A program made the position numbers and the translations under genes. A stretch of 64,000 nucleotides of DNA from Arcobacter sp. CECT 8983 (GTDB lineage Bacteria > Campylobacterota > Campylobacteria > Campylobacterales > Arcobacteraceae): contig NZ_PDKF01000002.1 in the NCBI RefSeq assembly GCF_004118855.1, forward strand, positions 62,001-126,000. Reading direction: 5' to 3'. A model generated the notes under the pieces. It was given only the letters and a program-made list of their open reading frames with translations, was not told where the DNA came from and made no database searches. Below, piece after piece: positions 55,047 to 62,719 of this stretch (the stretch's first letter is position 1; each line of letters begins with the position of its first letter).

Positions 55047-55056
55047 CTGTAAACAA
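55047..55056 (-). promoter_or_regulatory. Possible autoregulatory operator before the GntR gene
   Basis: CTGTAAACAA matches TTGT-N2-ACAA except at the first base. A TATAAT on the minus strand (55030-55025) lies at the right distance to be the -10 of the GntR gene, so the site would cover the -35 region. Only one copy is seen, unlike the tandem sites elsewhere. Confidence 0.45.
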
Positions 55057-55109
55057 GCTAATAATATAATAGTTCAAACAGTAACTATAAATTAACACTA
55101 AAATTTTTA

Positions 55110-55808
55110 TCACTTTTCAATTGGATAAGCATAGGCATTTATTTTACTTGTCATTAGTTTTGCTCCAACCATTGATTCTGCCATTTTTATTGCACATAAT
55201 ACTCCATCTACTACTGGAATTTTACACTTTTTAGATAATTCAATAGTTAAATCAGCCATTCCTGCACAACCTAAAATAATAGCTTCACAATTATCTTCTT
55301 GAACTGCCTTTAAAATCTCTTGTTCAATTTTTTCTTTTGCGTTTGAACCTTCTTCTTCTAAAGATAAAACTGGAATATCAGCCGCTCTTACTTTTCTACA
55401 AAATTTATCCATGCCATATTTATGTGATAACTCTTCAATAATTGGAACTGATCTATTAAGAGTTGTAACCACAGAAAAGCTTGAAGATACAATAGAAGTC
55501 ATATGCATAGCTGCTTCACATATTCCAATAACTGGACCATCTACAAGCTCTCTAGCTGCTTCTAATCCTGGGTCATCAAAACAAGCAACTACGAAAGCAT
55601 CAGCTCCCCACTCTTTTGCTTTTTTTATCTCATCAAGTAATCCCATCAAACTTTTTACTTCATCATAGTGTCCCTCAATACTTTTAGGACTGTTTGTTGG
55701 GTTTGAAGCCCAAATCTCAGTGTCAGGGTTTTTGAATTTTAAAGAAACCTCTTCACATTTTTTTGTCATTGATTGGGTTGAGTTTGGATTTATAATTGCT
55801 AGTTTCAT
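55110..55808 (-). CDS. Allantoin/hydantoin racemase-like protein (Asp/Glu racemase superfamily)
   Basis: A 232-residue cofactor-independent racemase. It starts LAIINPNSTQSMTKKCEEV, typical of the hydantoin racemase family, and has two catalytic cysteines in VVACFDDPGLEAARELVDGPVIGICEA and AIILGCAGMADLT. Members interconvert enantiomers of allantoin or 5-substituted hydantoins. It is the last gene of the liv-type ABC operon (start overlaps the ATPase stop by one base) and lies next to the allantoinase operon, so allantoin racemase is the most likely role. Confidence 0.85.
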   Translation of the reverse strand: MKLAIINPNSTQSMTKKCEEVSLKFKNPDTEIWASNPTNSPKSIEGHYDEVKSLMGLLDEIKKAKEWGADAFVVACFDDPGLEAARELVDGPVIGICEAAMHMTSIVSSSFSVVTTLNRSVPIIEELSHKYGMDKFCRKVRAADIPVLSLEEEGSNAKEKIEQEILKAVQEDNCEAIILGCAGMADLTIELSKKCKIPVVDGVLCAIKMAESMVGAKLMTSKINAYAYPIEK

Positions 55809-56527
55809 TAGTGAGTTCCCCCTAAATATAATTCAATAATTCTTTCATCGTGCATTAAATCTTTTGATTGTCCACTTAATAAAACCTCTCCTAGTTGCAT
55901 TGCGTAAGCTCTATTTGAAACTTTAAGTGCCATTCTTGAGTTTTGTTCAACTAAGATAACTGATACTTTGTCTTCTTTGTTAATTTGTACAATTGACCTT
56001 GCAATATCTTGTACAAGTTTTGGAGCAATACCAAGACTAGGTTCATCCATAAGTAGTATTTTTGGTCTTGACATAAGTGCTCTACCTATTACCATCATTT
56101 GTTGTTCCCCACCACTCATTGTGCTTGCTTGTTGTTTATATCTCTCTTTTAGTCTTGGGAACTTTTCTAAAACTTTTTCTAAGTCTTCTTTTATTCCATC
56201 TTTGTCTTTTCTTGTAAATGCACCCATTAGAAGGTTGTCTTTTACACTCATATATGGGAAAACTCTTCTTCCCTCAGGAGTCATTGCAATTCCCTTTTCA
56301 ACTATTTTAGATGGGCTCATTCCATTTAGTTTTTCGCCATTAAATAAAATTTCTCCAGAGTTTGGTTTTTTTAACCCTGTGATTGCTTTTAATATTGAAG
56401 ATTTTCCTGCACCATTTGCACCAATTAAAGTGATTGTTTCACCCTCTTCTAGACTTAAGCTAACTTTTTTTACTGCTCTTACTTGGTCGTAATTTATCTC
56501 TAAATCTTTACACTCTAATAATGCCAT
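55808..56527 (-). CDS. ABC transporter ATP-binding protein, LivF type
   Basis: A 239-residue ATPase with Walker A LIGANGAGKSSILKAI, signature TMSGGEQQMMVIGRALM, Walker B ILLMDEPSLGIAP and the LivF-type ending. It pairs with the LivG-type ATPase encoded just upstream (1 base apart) to power the branched-chain-type permeases. Operon order is binding protein, LivH, LivM, LivG, LivF, racemase. Substrate is inferred as a ureide or related compound from context. Confidence 0.92.
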   Translation of the reverse strand: MALLECKDLEINYDQVRAVKKVSLSLEEGETITLIGANGAGKSSILKAITGLKKPNSGEILFNGEKLNGMSPSKIVEKGIAMTPEGRRVFPYMSVKDNLLMGAFTRKDKDGIKEDLEKVLEKFPRLKERYKQQASTMSGGEQQMMVIGRALMSRPKILLMDEPSLGIAPKLVQDIARSIVQINKEDKVSVILVEQNSRMALKVSNRAYAMQLGEVLLSGQSKDLMHDERIIELYLGGTH

Positions 56528-56528
56528 T

Positions 56529-57311
56529 TTATATCCCTAACTCTTCATCTTCTACACCTAAGTAAGCTTCGATTACTTTAGGATTTTTTTGGATTTGCTC
56601 AGGTTTCCCTTCTGCTATTTTTTCTCCAAAACTTATAACTACAATTCTGTCAGATATCTCCATAACTGCTGGCATATCATGCTCTACCAATAAAACAGTT
56701 ATTCCTGAGTTTTTAATCTGTTTTACCATCTGCATACATCTTTTTGTCTCATCATCATTCATACCAGCAAAAGGCTCATCAAGAAGTAATATTTTTGGTT
56801 TACAAGCAAGGGCATTTGCTATACCTAAACCTCTTAATAAACCATGGGGAAGATTTGAAGCAAGTTCATTTTTTACATCATCAAGTCCTAAGAAACTAAT
56901 AATCTCATCGGCAGATTTACCAAATCTTTCATTATCAGCTTTTGCTAATTTTGTATTAAAGAAAAAACCTAAAAGATTTGACTTTGCTTGTAATTGATGG
57001 GCAATAATAATATTATCCCTAACACTCATATTTTTAAATACAGTTGTTTCTTGAAAAGTTCTAACAACTCCTTTTCTTGCTACAATGTGTGGTTTTAAAC
57101 CAGATATTTTTTCTCTATTAAAAATAACTTCCCCAGAACTTGGTTTTAAAAATGAAGAGATTAGTTTAAATGTCGTAGATTTACCAGCTCCATTTGGACC
57201 AATCACAGATAAAATCTCCCCTTCATAAACTTCAAATGTCACATCATTTACTGCATATAAAGAGCCAAATTTTTTAGATAGGTTATTTATTTCTAAAATT
57301 CTTTTTCTCAT
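56529..57311 (-). CDS. ABC transporter ATP-binding protein, LivG type
   Basis: A 260-residue ATPase with Walker A VIGPNGAGKSTTFKLIS, the LivG-type insert after the Q loop (VRTFQETTVFKNMSVRDNIIIAHQL), a degenerate signature NLPHGLLRGLGIANALA in place of LSGGQ, Walker B ILLLDEPFAGMN and switch LLVEHDMPAVM. LivG proteins commonly have a Y/PHG-type variant signature. Overlaps the LivM-type gene by 4 bases. Confidence 0.92.
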   Translation of the reverse strand: MRKRILEINNLSKKFGSLYAVNDVTFEVYEGEILSVIGPNGAGKSTTFKLISSFLKPSSGEVIFNREKISGLKPHIVARKGVVRTFQETTVFKNMSVRDNIIIAHQLQAKSNLLGFFFNTKLAKADNERFGKSADEIISFLGLDDVKNELASNLPHGLLRGLGIANALACKPKILLLDEPFAGMNDDETKRCMQMVKQIKNSGITVLLVEHDMPAVMEISDRIVVISFGEKIAEGKPEQIQKNPKVIEAYLGVEDEELGI

Positions 57312-58273
57312 TTTTTAAACCTTAAACTCAAAATTCCATTTGGTAAAAATACCATTAAAATAATCATAATTCCTGAGTAAATTAATAGTTGATACTCTTT
57401 AAAAACAAATAATAAATCCCAAGAAAAATATAGTACAAAAGAACCTAATATTGGTCCAAATACATATGCTAAGCCACCAAGAAAAGTATAAAGCATATAG
57501 TTAATAGAATCTGCTACTTGGAAAGTAGTAGGATAAACTGACTGTGTTAGGTTTATAAAAATTGCTCCTCCCACACCACCAAAAAATGAAGCAATGGCAT
57601 AAGAGATAACTCTTAAGTATGAGATATTTACCCCAAATGATGATGCTAACTCTTCATTTTGTTGTAGTGATCTTAATAAAATCCCCATTCTTGATTTTGT
57701 TAATCTATACATTATTGCAAAAGTGATAATCATAGCAATAACTGCAAGATAATAAAAACCAATCTTACTGTTTTCCATAGTTGAAAAATCAGGAATAAGT
57801 GTTAGTCCAAAAATACTAAGTTCCCCTGGTAATGGAATATTTGTAATTCCTCTAGGACCATTTGTAATTGGAACTAATGCAATTGCTAATAGTTTTGCAA
57901 CTTCAGTTAAAGTCAGTGTAATCATTGAAAAATACACACCTTTTAATCTTAAAATTGGTATACCAATTAAGATACTAAAGAAAGCTGCTACAAATCCAGC
58001 TACAAAAATAGATATCCAAAAAGACAAACCTAGTTGTGTAACTAAAACAGCAGTTGTATATGCTCCAATTAAAGCATAAGCTCCTTGTCCTATGTTGATT
58101 CTTCCCATATAAAAAGTTAACCAAACTCCTGCACTAATCATAGAAAGAACAGCAACTGAGGTGATACCATAAAGGTAATCATTTCTTTGTGTTAAAACTA
58201 AAACACTAGGTATAACAATTAATAAAACTATTAATGCAATTATTACTTTTAATATAAAACTTTTATTTTCCAC
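57308..58273 (-). CDS. ABC transporter permease, LivM type
   Basis: A 321-residue permease with about eight or nine membrane helices. Landmarks are the GRINIGQGAYALIGAYTTAVLV segment and the cytoplasmic coupling loop SRMGILLRSLQQNEELASSFGVNISYLRVISYAIASFFGGVGGAIF, typical of the hydrophobic amino acid permease LivM. 3 bases after the LivH-type gene, which forms the other half of the membrane channel. Confidence 0.92.
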   Translation of the reverse strand: MENKSFILKVIIALIVLLIVIPSVLVLTQRNDYLYGITSVAVLSMISAGVWLTFYMGRINIGQGAYALIGAYTTAVLVTQLGLSFWISIFVAGFVAAFFSILIGIPILRLKGVYFSMITLTLTEVAKLLAIALVPITNGPRGITNIPLPGELSIFGLTLIPDFSTMENSKIGFYYLAVIAMIITFAIMYRLTKSRMGILLRSLQQNEELASSFGVNISYLRVISYAIASFFGGVGGAIFINLTQSVYPTTFQVADSINYMLYTFLGGLAYVFGPILGSFVLYFSWDLLFVFKEYQLLIYSGIMIILMVFLPNGILSLRFKK

Positions 58274-58276
58274 AAA

Positions 58277-59149
58277 TCACCCCCAAGGTTTACCCATAAG
58301 TCCTTGTGGACGAAGAGTAAGAAATATCATTAAACATACAAAGATGGTAAGGTAAGTTACATCTCCTGGAAGATAGTAAAGACCAAAAGCTTCTACAAGA
58401 CCCAAAATAAATCCACCTAAAATGGCACCAGAAATAACTCCCGCTCCACCAATCATAATCATTGTAAAAGCTTGAATAGAGATACCTCCACCAATACCAG
58501 AGTTAACCCCTGTAATAGTTACTAATAAACTTCCCGCAACACCAGCAAGCATTGCTCCAAGTGCAAACCCAAATAGACTGTATTTATCTAAATCTACACC
58601 CATTAGTTGAGCAGCTGTTTTATCTTGAGCTAAAGCTCTCATAGCCCGACCTGGTTTTGAATACTGCATAAATAGTATAAATGAAACAATTAAAACTATT
58701 GCAATTAGCCCAATAACAATTCTATTATAAGGGATGATTAAATCTATCCCATAATCTTCACCAAAAAATACCCCATCAACAAGTGCAGGAACACTTCTTT
58801 GTTTTTCTCCAAATACAATAAGTATTAAAGAGTCAAGAAAAAAAGCAGTACCTGCAGCAAGTAGCATTGAGCTTTCTTCTCTAACTGATCTTTTTAAGAC
58901 GGTATTAAAAAGATATTTTTCAAATATGGCACCTATTAGTGCTAGTGTTAATCCCGAAGCAATAATAGCTACAATAAAAGGAAGACCAAGTTTTCCATAA
59001 ACATAATAAGTTACAAATGCACCTAATACATACATTTGTCCATGAGCAAAATTTAATATACTCATTAGTGAGAATATTAGTGTTAAACCTAAAGCTATAA
59101 GGGCATATTGTGCACCTGTAATTAAACCATTGAGTAGTATTTGTTCCAT
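58277..59149 (-). CDS. ABC transporter permease, LivH type
   Basis: A 290-residue permease with eight membrane helices. Landmarks: NGLITGAQYALIALGLTLIFSLMSILNFAHGQMYVLGAF, and SKPGRAMRALAQDKTAAQLMGVDLDKYSLFGFALGAMLAGVAGSLL, the LivH coupling region. Separated from the binding-protein gene by 53 bases that contain two overlapping hairpins. Confidence 0.93.
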   Translation of the reverse strand: MEQILLNGLITGAQYALIALGLTLIFSLMSILNFAHGQMYVLGAFVTYYVYGKLGLPFIVAIIASGLTLALIGAIFEKYLFNTVLKRSVREESSMLLAAGTAFFLDSLILIVFGEKQRSVPALVDGVFFGEDYGIDLIIPYNRIVIGLIAIVLIVSFILFMQYSKPGRAMRALAQDKTAAQLMGVDLDKYSLFGFALGAMLAGVAGSLLVTITGVNSGIGGGISIQAFTMIMIGGAGVISGAILGGFILGLVEAFGLYYLPGDVTYLTIFVCLMIFLTLRPQGLMGKPWG

Positions 59150-59159
59150 AAAATGAATT

Positions 59160-59195
59160 CCCTATTTTTAAAATAGGGGTATCAAAAGACACCCC
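59160..59195 (-). terminator. Overlapping hairpins between binding-protein and permease genes
   Basis: On the minus strand GGGGTGTC (59195-59188) pairs with GATACCCC (59183-59176) over a TTTT loop, and CCCTATTT (59178-59171) pairs with AAATAGGG (59167-59160) over three bases. They share CCC and so exclude each other. The place, right after the binding-protein gene, is where partial terminators or mRNA-stabilising hairpins let cells make more binding protein than permease, as in mal and liv operons. Confidence 0.6.
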
Positions 59196-59202
59196 ATTTA
59201 AA

Positions 59203-60372
59203 TTAATCTGCTTGACCTGCAAATAGTGTTTCAAACTTTCCATTTTTGTAAATTTTTGGAGTTAAAGGAACTCCTAATTGTCTGTTTTGACCAAATGTAG
59301 TTTTTCCTACGAATTTAAGTTTTGCATTTTCATCTTTGAAGAAAAGGTTTGGTGCTGACCAACCTGAATCTACAGTTTTCAAAAATTCATCTGCATCATT
59401 GATAGCTTTTGGATTTGATTTCATTACAGCTAAAATATATTCTAAAGCAAATACTTTAGTGTTTGACTCATCATTGTACTCACCATATTTGTTTGTATAA
59501 TGCTCAACCCATTGTTCCATTTTTTCTGATTGAATAGAAGCATCAGCTCCACCTTGACAAATAAATCCATTTGCTGCATCACCAGCACCCTCTTTTAAAA
59601 TACTTGCATCAAGTGCAGTACCAGCAGCCATATAACCTTTAAATCCTAACTGTCTAGCAGTTTTGATAATAAGTGGTGCAGTTGCAGGCGATACCCCTGA
59701 TAGAACTAAAAGGTCAGGTTTTTTCTTAATAATTGGAGTAATTACTGAAAAGAAATCTCTTGTATCAGCTTTATATGTTGCTTTACTTTCTACAACTTTT
59801 AATCCTAAATCTTTAGCAATTTTGATCCCGTTGTCTCTTTGGTTAAGTGGGTCAGCTGCATTTGCTGCAATAAAAGCAACAGTTTTTACATCTTTATTAT
59901 CTTTTAACCATTTATAAACTGATGGTTCCCATTGGTATGAAGCAATCATTCCAAATACAGCATAGTTTGCTGGTTTTACATATAAACTTTTGTCAAATGC
60001 ATATGGGAAATAAACAATTTTGTTTCTTTCTGCAATTGGTTTTACTGCAATTGCTTGTGCATCATCATTTGGACCAACAACATATTTAATACCCTCTTGA
60101 GCCATTTTTTCCATACCTGCAACAGCAATTTTTGGATCGTATGCATCATCAAAAGGTACAATTTCTACTTTGTATTTTTTACCACCAATCTCAACTCCCC
60201 CTTGGTTGTTGTATATTTCTGCAGATGTTTCCATTGATCTTACATTTGAAGTCCCCCATGCAGCATTTGCTCCTGAAAGTGTACCTACAAAACCAATTTT
60301 TATACTTTCTTGAGCTAAAAGAGTAGAACTTAGCATCCCTACTGCTAAACCTATTTTCAGAAATCTTTTCAT
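59203..60372 (-). CDS. Branched-chain-type ABC transporter substrate-binding protein
   Basis: A 389-residue periplasmic protein with a signal peptide (MKRFLKIGLAVGMLSSTLLAQE) and a periplasmic-binding fold of the LivJ/UrtA class: SIKIGFVGTLSGANAAWGTSNVRSMETSAEIYNNQGGVEIGGKKYKVEIVPFDDAYDP and KYVVGPNDDAQAIAVKPIAERNKIVYFPYAF. The ligand is not fixed by the family. The operon ends in an allantoin-racemase-like gene and carries the GntR-type operators, so a ureide such as allantoin is a better guess than leucine. First gene of the operon. Confidence 0.9.
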   Translation of the reverse strand: MKRFLKIGLAVGMLSSTLLAQESIKIGFVGTLSGANAAWGTSNVRSMETSAEIYNNQGGVEIGGKKYKVEIVPFDDAYDPKIAVAGMEKMAQEGIKYVVGPNDDAQAIAVKPIAERNKIVYFPYAFDKSLYVKPANYAVFGMIASYQWEPSVYKWLKDNKDVKTVAFIAANAADPLNQRDNGIKIAKDLGLKVVESKATYKADTRDFFSVITPIIKKKPDLLVLSGVSPATAPLIIKTARQLGFKGYMAAGTALDASILKEGAGDAANGFICQGGADASIQSEKMEQWVEHYTNKYGEYNDESNTKVFALEYILAVMKSNPKAINDADEFLKTVDSGWSAPNLFFKDENAKLKFVGKTTFGQNRQLGVPLTPKIYKNGKFETLFAGQAD

Positions 60373-60426
60373 AATTTTATCTCCTTTTTTTGTTTAAAAA
60401 ATTTATCATTGATAAACTATGAAATC

Positions 60427-60473
60427 ATCTTATCAGACTGTCTACAATTATTGTAGACAATAATTGTCTACAA
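60427..60473 (-). promoter_or_regulatory. liv-type operon promoter with three tandem GntR-type operators
   Basis: CTGTCTACAA (60438-60447), TTGTAGACAA (60451-60460) and TTGTCTACAA (60464-60473) are spaced exactly 13 bp. The likely -10 on the minus strand, TAAGAT (60432-60427) in TCTGATAAGAT, matches the layout of the puuE promoter (TCTGATAGAAT), including the bases between -10 and first operator. The operators cover the -35 region. Confidence 0.75.
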
Positions 60474-60554
60474 AATAAACAATTAAAAAATATTATCTAA
60501 CATCTAATTCTGAATATTAAATATACAATTACTATGTTGACTATGTATCCATAA

Positions 60555-60596
60555 TAAAATATCATCTAAGAAAGTGTACACAATAATTGTATACAA
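60555..60596 (+). promoter_or_regulatory. Promoter and two GntR-type operators of the second ABC operon
   Basis: TAAAAT (60555-60560) is a plausible -10. Downstream, GTGTACACAA (60574-60583) and TTGTATACAA (60587-60596) match TTGT-N2-ACAA (one mismatch in the first) and are again 13 bp apart, ending just before the AAAGGAA ribosome-binding site. Here the operators would lie after the transcription start, fitting repression by blocking. Confidence 0.65.
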
Positions 60597-60614
60597 TAAT
60601 TAAAGGAAATAAAA

Positions 60615-61394
60615 ATGTTAAAAATAAAGATTACTAAAGTTGTAGCGTCTGTACTATTATTAGGAACAACACTTTTATGTGCTAATCAATTAGAAGATAT
60701 TAAATCTTCAGGTGTTGTAAAAATTGCAGTACCACAAGATTTTCCTCCATTTGGTTCGGCATCTAAAGATATGAGTGTTCAAGGTTATGATATTGATATG
60801 GCAAAATATATTGCGGATAAATTAAATGTAGATTTAAAACTTATTCCAGTTACAAGTGCAAATAGAATTCCTTATTTAAAAACAGGAAAGGCTGATTTAA
60901 TTATTTCAAGTTTAGGTAAAAATCCACAAAGAGAAAAAGTGATTGATTTTTCAAATGCTTATGCTCCTTTCTTCTTAGGTGTATTTGGTTCTAAAGATGT
61001 AAATGTAGCTTCAGCAAAAGATTTAAGTGGAAAAACAATTGGTGTAACAAGAGGTTCAGTTGAAGATTTAGAATTAAGTAAATTAGTTGGTTCTGATGTA
61101 ACAATTAAAAGGTTTGAAGATAATAATACAACAATTTCAGCATATGTATCAGGTCAAGTAAAGTTAATTGCAACTGGAAATTTAATTATCAGCGAAATAG
61201 CTAATAAGTATCCAGATGTTGCACCTGAAACAAAATTTTCAATCAAGAATTCTCCTTGTTATGTTGGATTAAAGAAAAAACAACCAGAATTAAAGAAATT
61301 TTTAAATGATTTAATTGGTGAATTAAAATCAAATGGCAAGTTAAATAAAACTTCACAAAAATGGTTAAAGATAGATTTACCAAAAGACTTATAA
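60615..61394 (+). CDS. Polar-amino-acid-type ABC transporter substrate-binding protein
   Basis: A 259-residue protein with a signal peptide (ITKVVASVLLLGTTLLCANQ) and the family-3 solute-binding fold: GVVKIAVPQDFPPFGSASKDMSVQGYDIDMAKYIADKLNVDLKLIPVTSANRIPYLKTGKADLIISSLGKNPQREKVIDFS, with the ligand-carboxylate-binding region SLGKNPQRE. Such proteins bind polar amino acids or related compounds. First gene of a four-gene operon controlled by the GntR-type palindromes, so its ligand may be a ureide or its amino-acid-like products. Ligand not proven. Confidence 0.9.
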   Translation: MLKIKITKVVASVLLLGTTLLCANQLEDIKSSGVVKIAVPQDFPPFGSASKDMSVQGYDIDMAKYIADKLNVDLKLIPVTSANRIPYLKTGKADLIISSLGKNPQREKVIDFSNAYAPFFLGVFGSKDVNVASAKDLSGKTIGVTRGSVEDLELSKLVGSDVTIKRFEDNNTTISAYVSGQVKLIATGNLIISEIANKYPDVAPETKFSIKNSPCYVGLKKKQPELKKFLNDLIGELKSNGKLNKTSQKWLKIDLPKDL

Positions 61395-61403
61395 GAATTT
61401 AAA

Positions 61404-62066
61404 ATGGATTATGAGTTTGATTTTGTAGGTATTTTACCATACTATAAAGATATCTTAAATGGTATTTTATTAACTATAGAAATCACTGCAGCGACAACTA
61501 TTTTAGGAGTAGCTGCAGGAGTTCTGGGAACTGCATGTAGAGTAGGTAGAAATAAATTTTTACAAAACCTTATTGGAGCTTTTGTAGAAGTTATTAGAAA
61601 TACACCTTTTATCGTGCAACTATTTTTTATCTTTTTTGGTTTACCTGCTTTAGGAGTAAAACTTACTGCATTAGAAGCAGGTATGATTGCAATGATAGTT
61701 AACCTTGGAGCATACTCTACTGAGATAATTAGAGCTGGAGTTGAATCAACTTCAAAAGGGCAATGGGAAGCTGGGAAAACTTTAGGGTTAAGATGGTCAC
61801 AAATCTTTTTCCATATTGTATTACCACAAGCTTTTAAAAAAGTTTCACCTGCACTGATTAGTCAATGTATTATTGTTATGTTAGGTTCTTCTGTATTATC
61901 ACAGATTTCAGTTGAAGAACTTACTTTTACTGCAAATTTTATTCAATCAAGAACTTTTTTGAGTTTTGAGTCTTATTTTATAATCACTATTGTCTATTTA
62001 GCTTTAGCAGTGATTTTAAGATTTATATTAACAAAAACTAGTAATAGATTATTTAATAAAGGTTAA
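61404..62066 (+). CDS. Polar-amino-acid ABC transporter permease 1 (HisM/GlnP type)
   Basis: A 220-residue permease with five membrane helices. Landmarks: YYKDILNGILLTIEITAATTILGVAAGVLGTACRVG, VEVIRNTPFIVQLFFIFFGLPALG and the coupling motif STEIIRAGVESTSKGQWEAGKTLGLRWSQIFFHIVLPQAFKKVSPAL. 9 bases after the binding-protein gene; the second permease follows after 2 bases. Confidence 0.93.
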   Translation: MDYEFDFVGILPYYKDILNGILLTIEITAATTILGVAAGVLGTACRVGRNKFLQNLIGAFVEVIRNTPFIVQLFFIFFGLPALGVKLTALEAGMIAMIVNLGAYSTEIIRAGVESTSKGQWEAGKTLGLRWSQIFFHIVLPQAFKKVSPALISQCIIVMLGSSVLSQISVEELTFTANFIQSRTFLSFESYFIITIVYLALAVILRFILTKTSNRLFNKG

Positions 62067-62068
62067 AA

Positions 62069-62719
62069 ATGGAACAGTTTACTACATTAGATATATTTCA
62101 AAACTTGTTATTAGCTGCAAGATGGACAGTATTGTTATCATTGATAGCTTTTATTGGTGGAGGAATAGTAGCTGGAATACTTTTAGTATTTAGAATGACT
62201 AATAATAAAGTATTGACAGCTTTAATAAATATTTATGTGGAGGTTTTCCAAGGAACACCTCTTCTAATGCAACTTTTTCTTGCTTTTTTTGGTTTATCTT
62301 TAATAGGGATAGATATAGGAGCATGGGCAGCAGCAAGTTTAGCTTTAACGCTATTTACTAGTGCTTTTCTTTGTGAAATATGGAGAGGTTGTCTTGATTC
62401 AGTTGACAAAGGACAATGGGAAGCTTGTAAAACAATGGGATTAAATTATTATCAAGCAATGTTTCATGTAATAATTCCCCAATCAGTTAGATTAGCAACA
62501 GCACCAACTGTAGGTTTTTCAGTCCAAGTTGTAAAAGGAACAGCATTAGCTTCAATTATTGGGTTCGTTGAACTAACAAAAGCTGGAACAATGTTAAACA
62601 ATGCAACATTTGAACCATTTAAAGTGTTTACAATGGTTGCTATTTTGTATTTTGTAATTTGTTTTCCACTTACAAAATATAGTAAATATTTAGAAAGGAA
62701 ATTAAATGTCGCTAGTTAG
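62069..62719 (+). CDS. Polar-amino-acid ABC transporter permease 2 (HisQ/GlnP type)
   Basis: A 216-residue permease paralogous to the one upstream. Landmarks: NLLLAARWTVLLSLIAFIGGGIVAGILLVFRM, VEVFQGTPLLMQLFLAFFGLSLIG and LCEIWRGCLDSVDKGQWEACKTMGLNYYQAMFHVIIPQSVRLATAP. Probably forms a heterodimeric channel with the first permease. Its end overlaps the ATPase gene by 14 bases. Confidence 0.93.
   Translation: MEQFTTLDIFQNLLLAARWTVLLSLIAFIGGGIVAGILLVFRMTNNKVLTALINIYVEVFQGTPLLMQLFLAFFGLSLIGIDIGAWAAASLALTLFTSAFLCEIWRGCLDSVDKGQWEACKTMGLNYYQAMFHVIIPQSVRLATAPTVGFSVQVVKGTALASIIGFVELTKAGTMLNNATFEPFKVFTMVAILYFVICFPLTKYSKYLERKLNVAS

Noticed and set aside
55968-56492. 174-codon plus-strand open frame opposite the LivF-type gene
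   Set aside because: It is antisense to a well-conserved ATPase, has no ribosome-binding site, and its hydrophobic serine-rich translation is the usual mirror of A/T-rich coding sequence.
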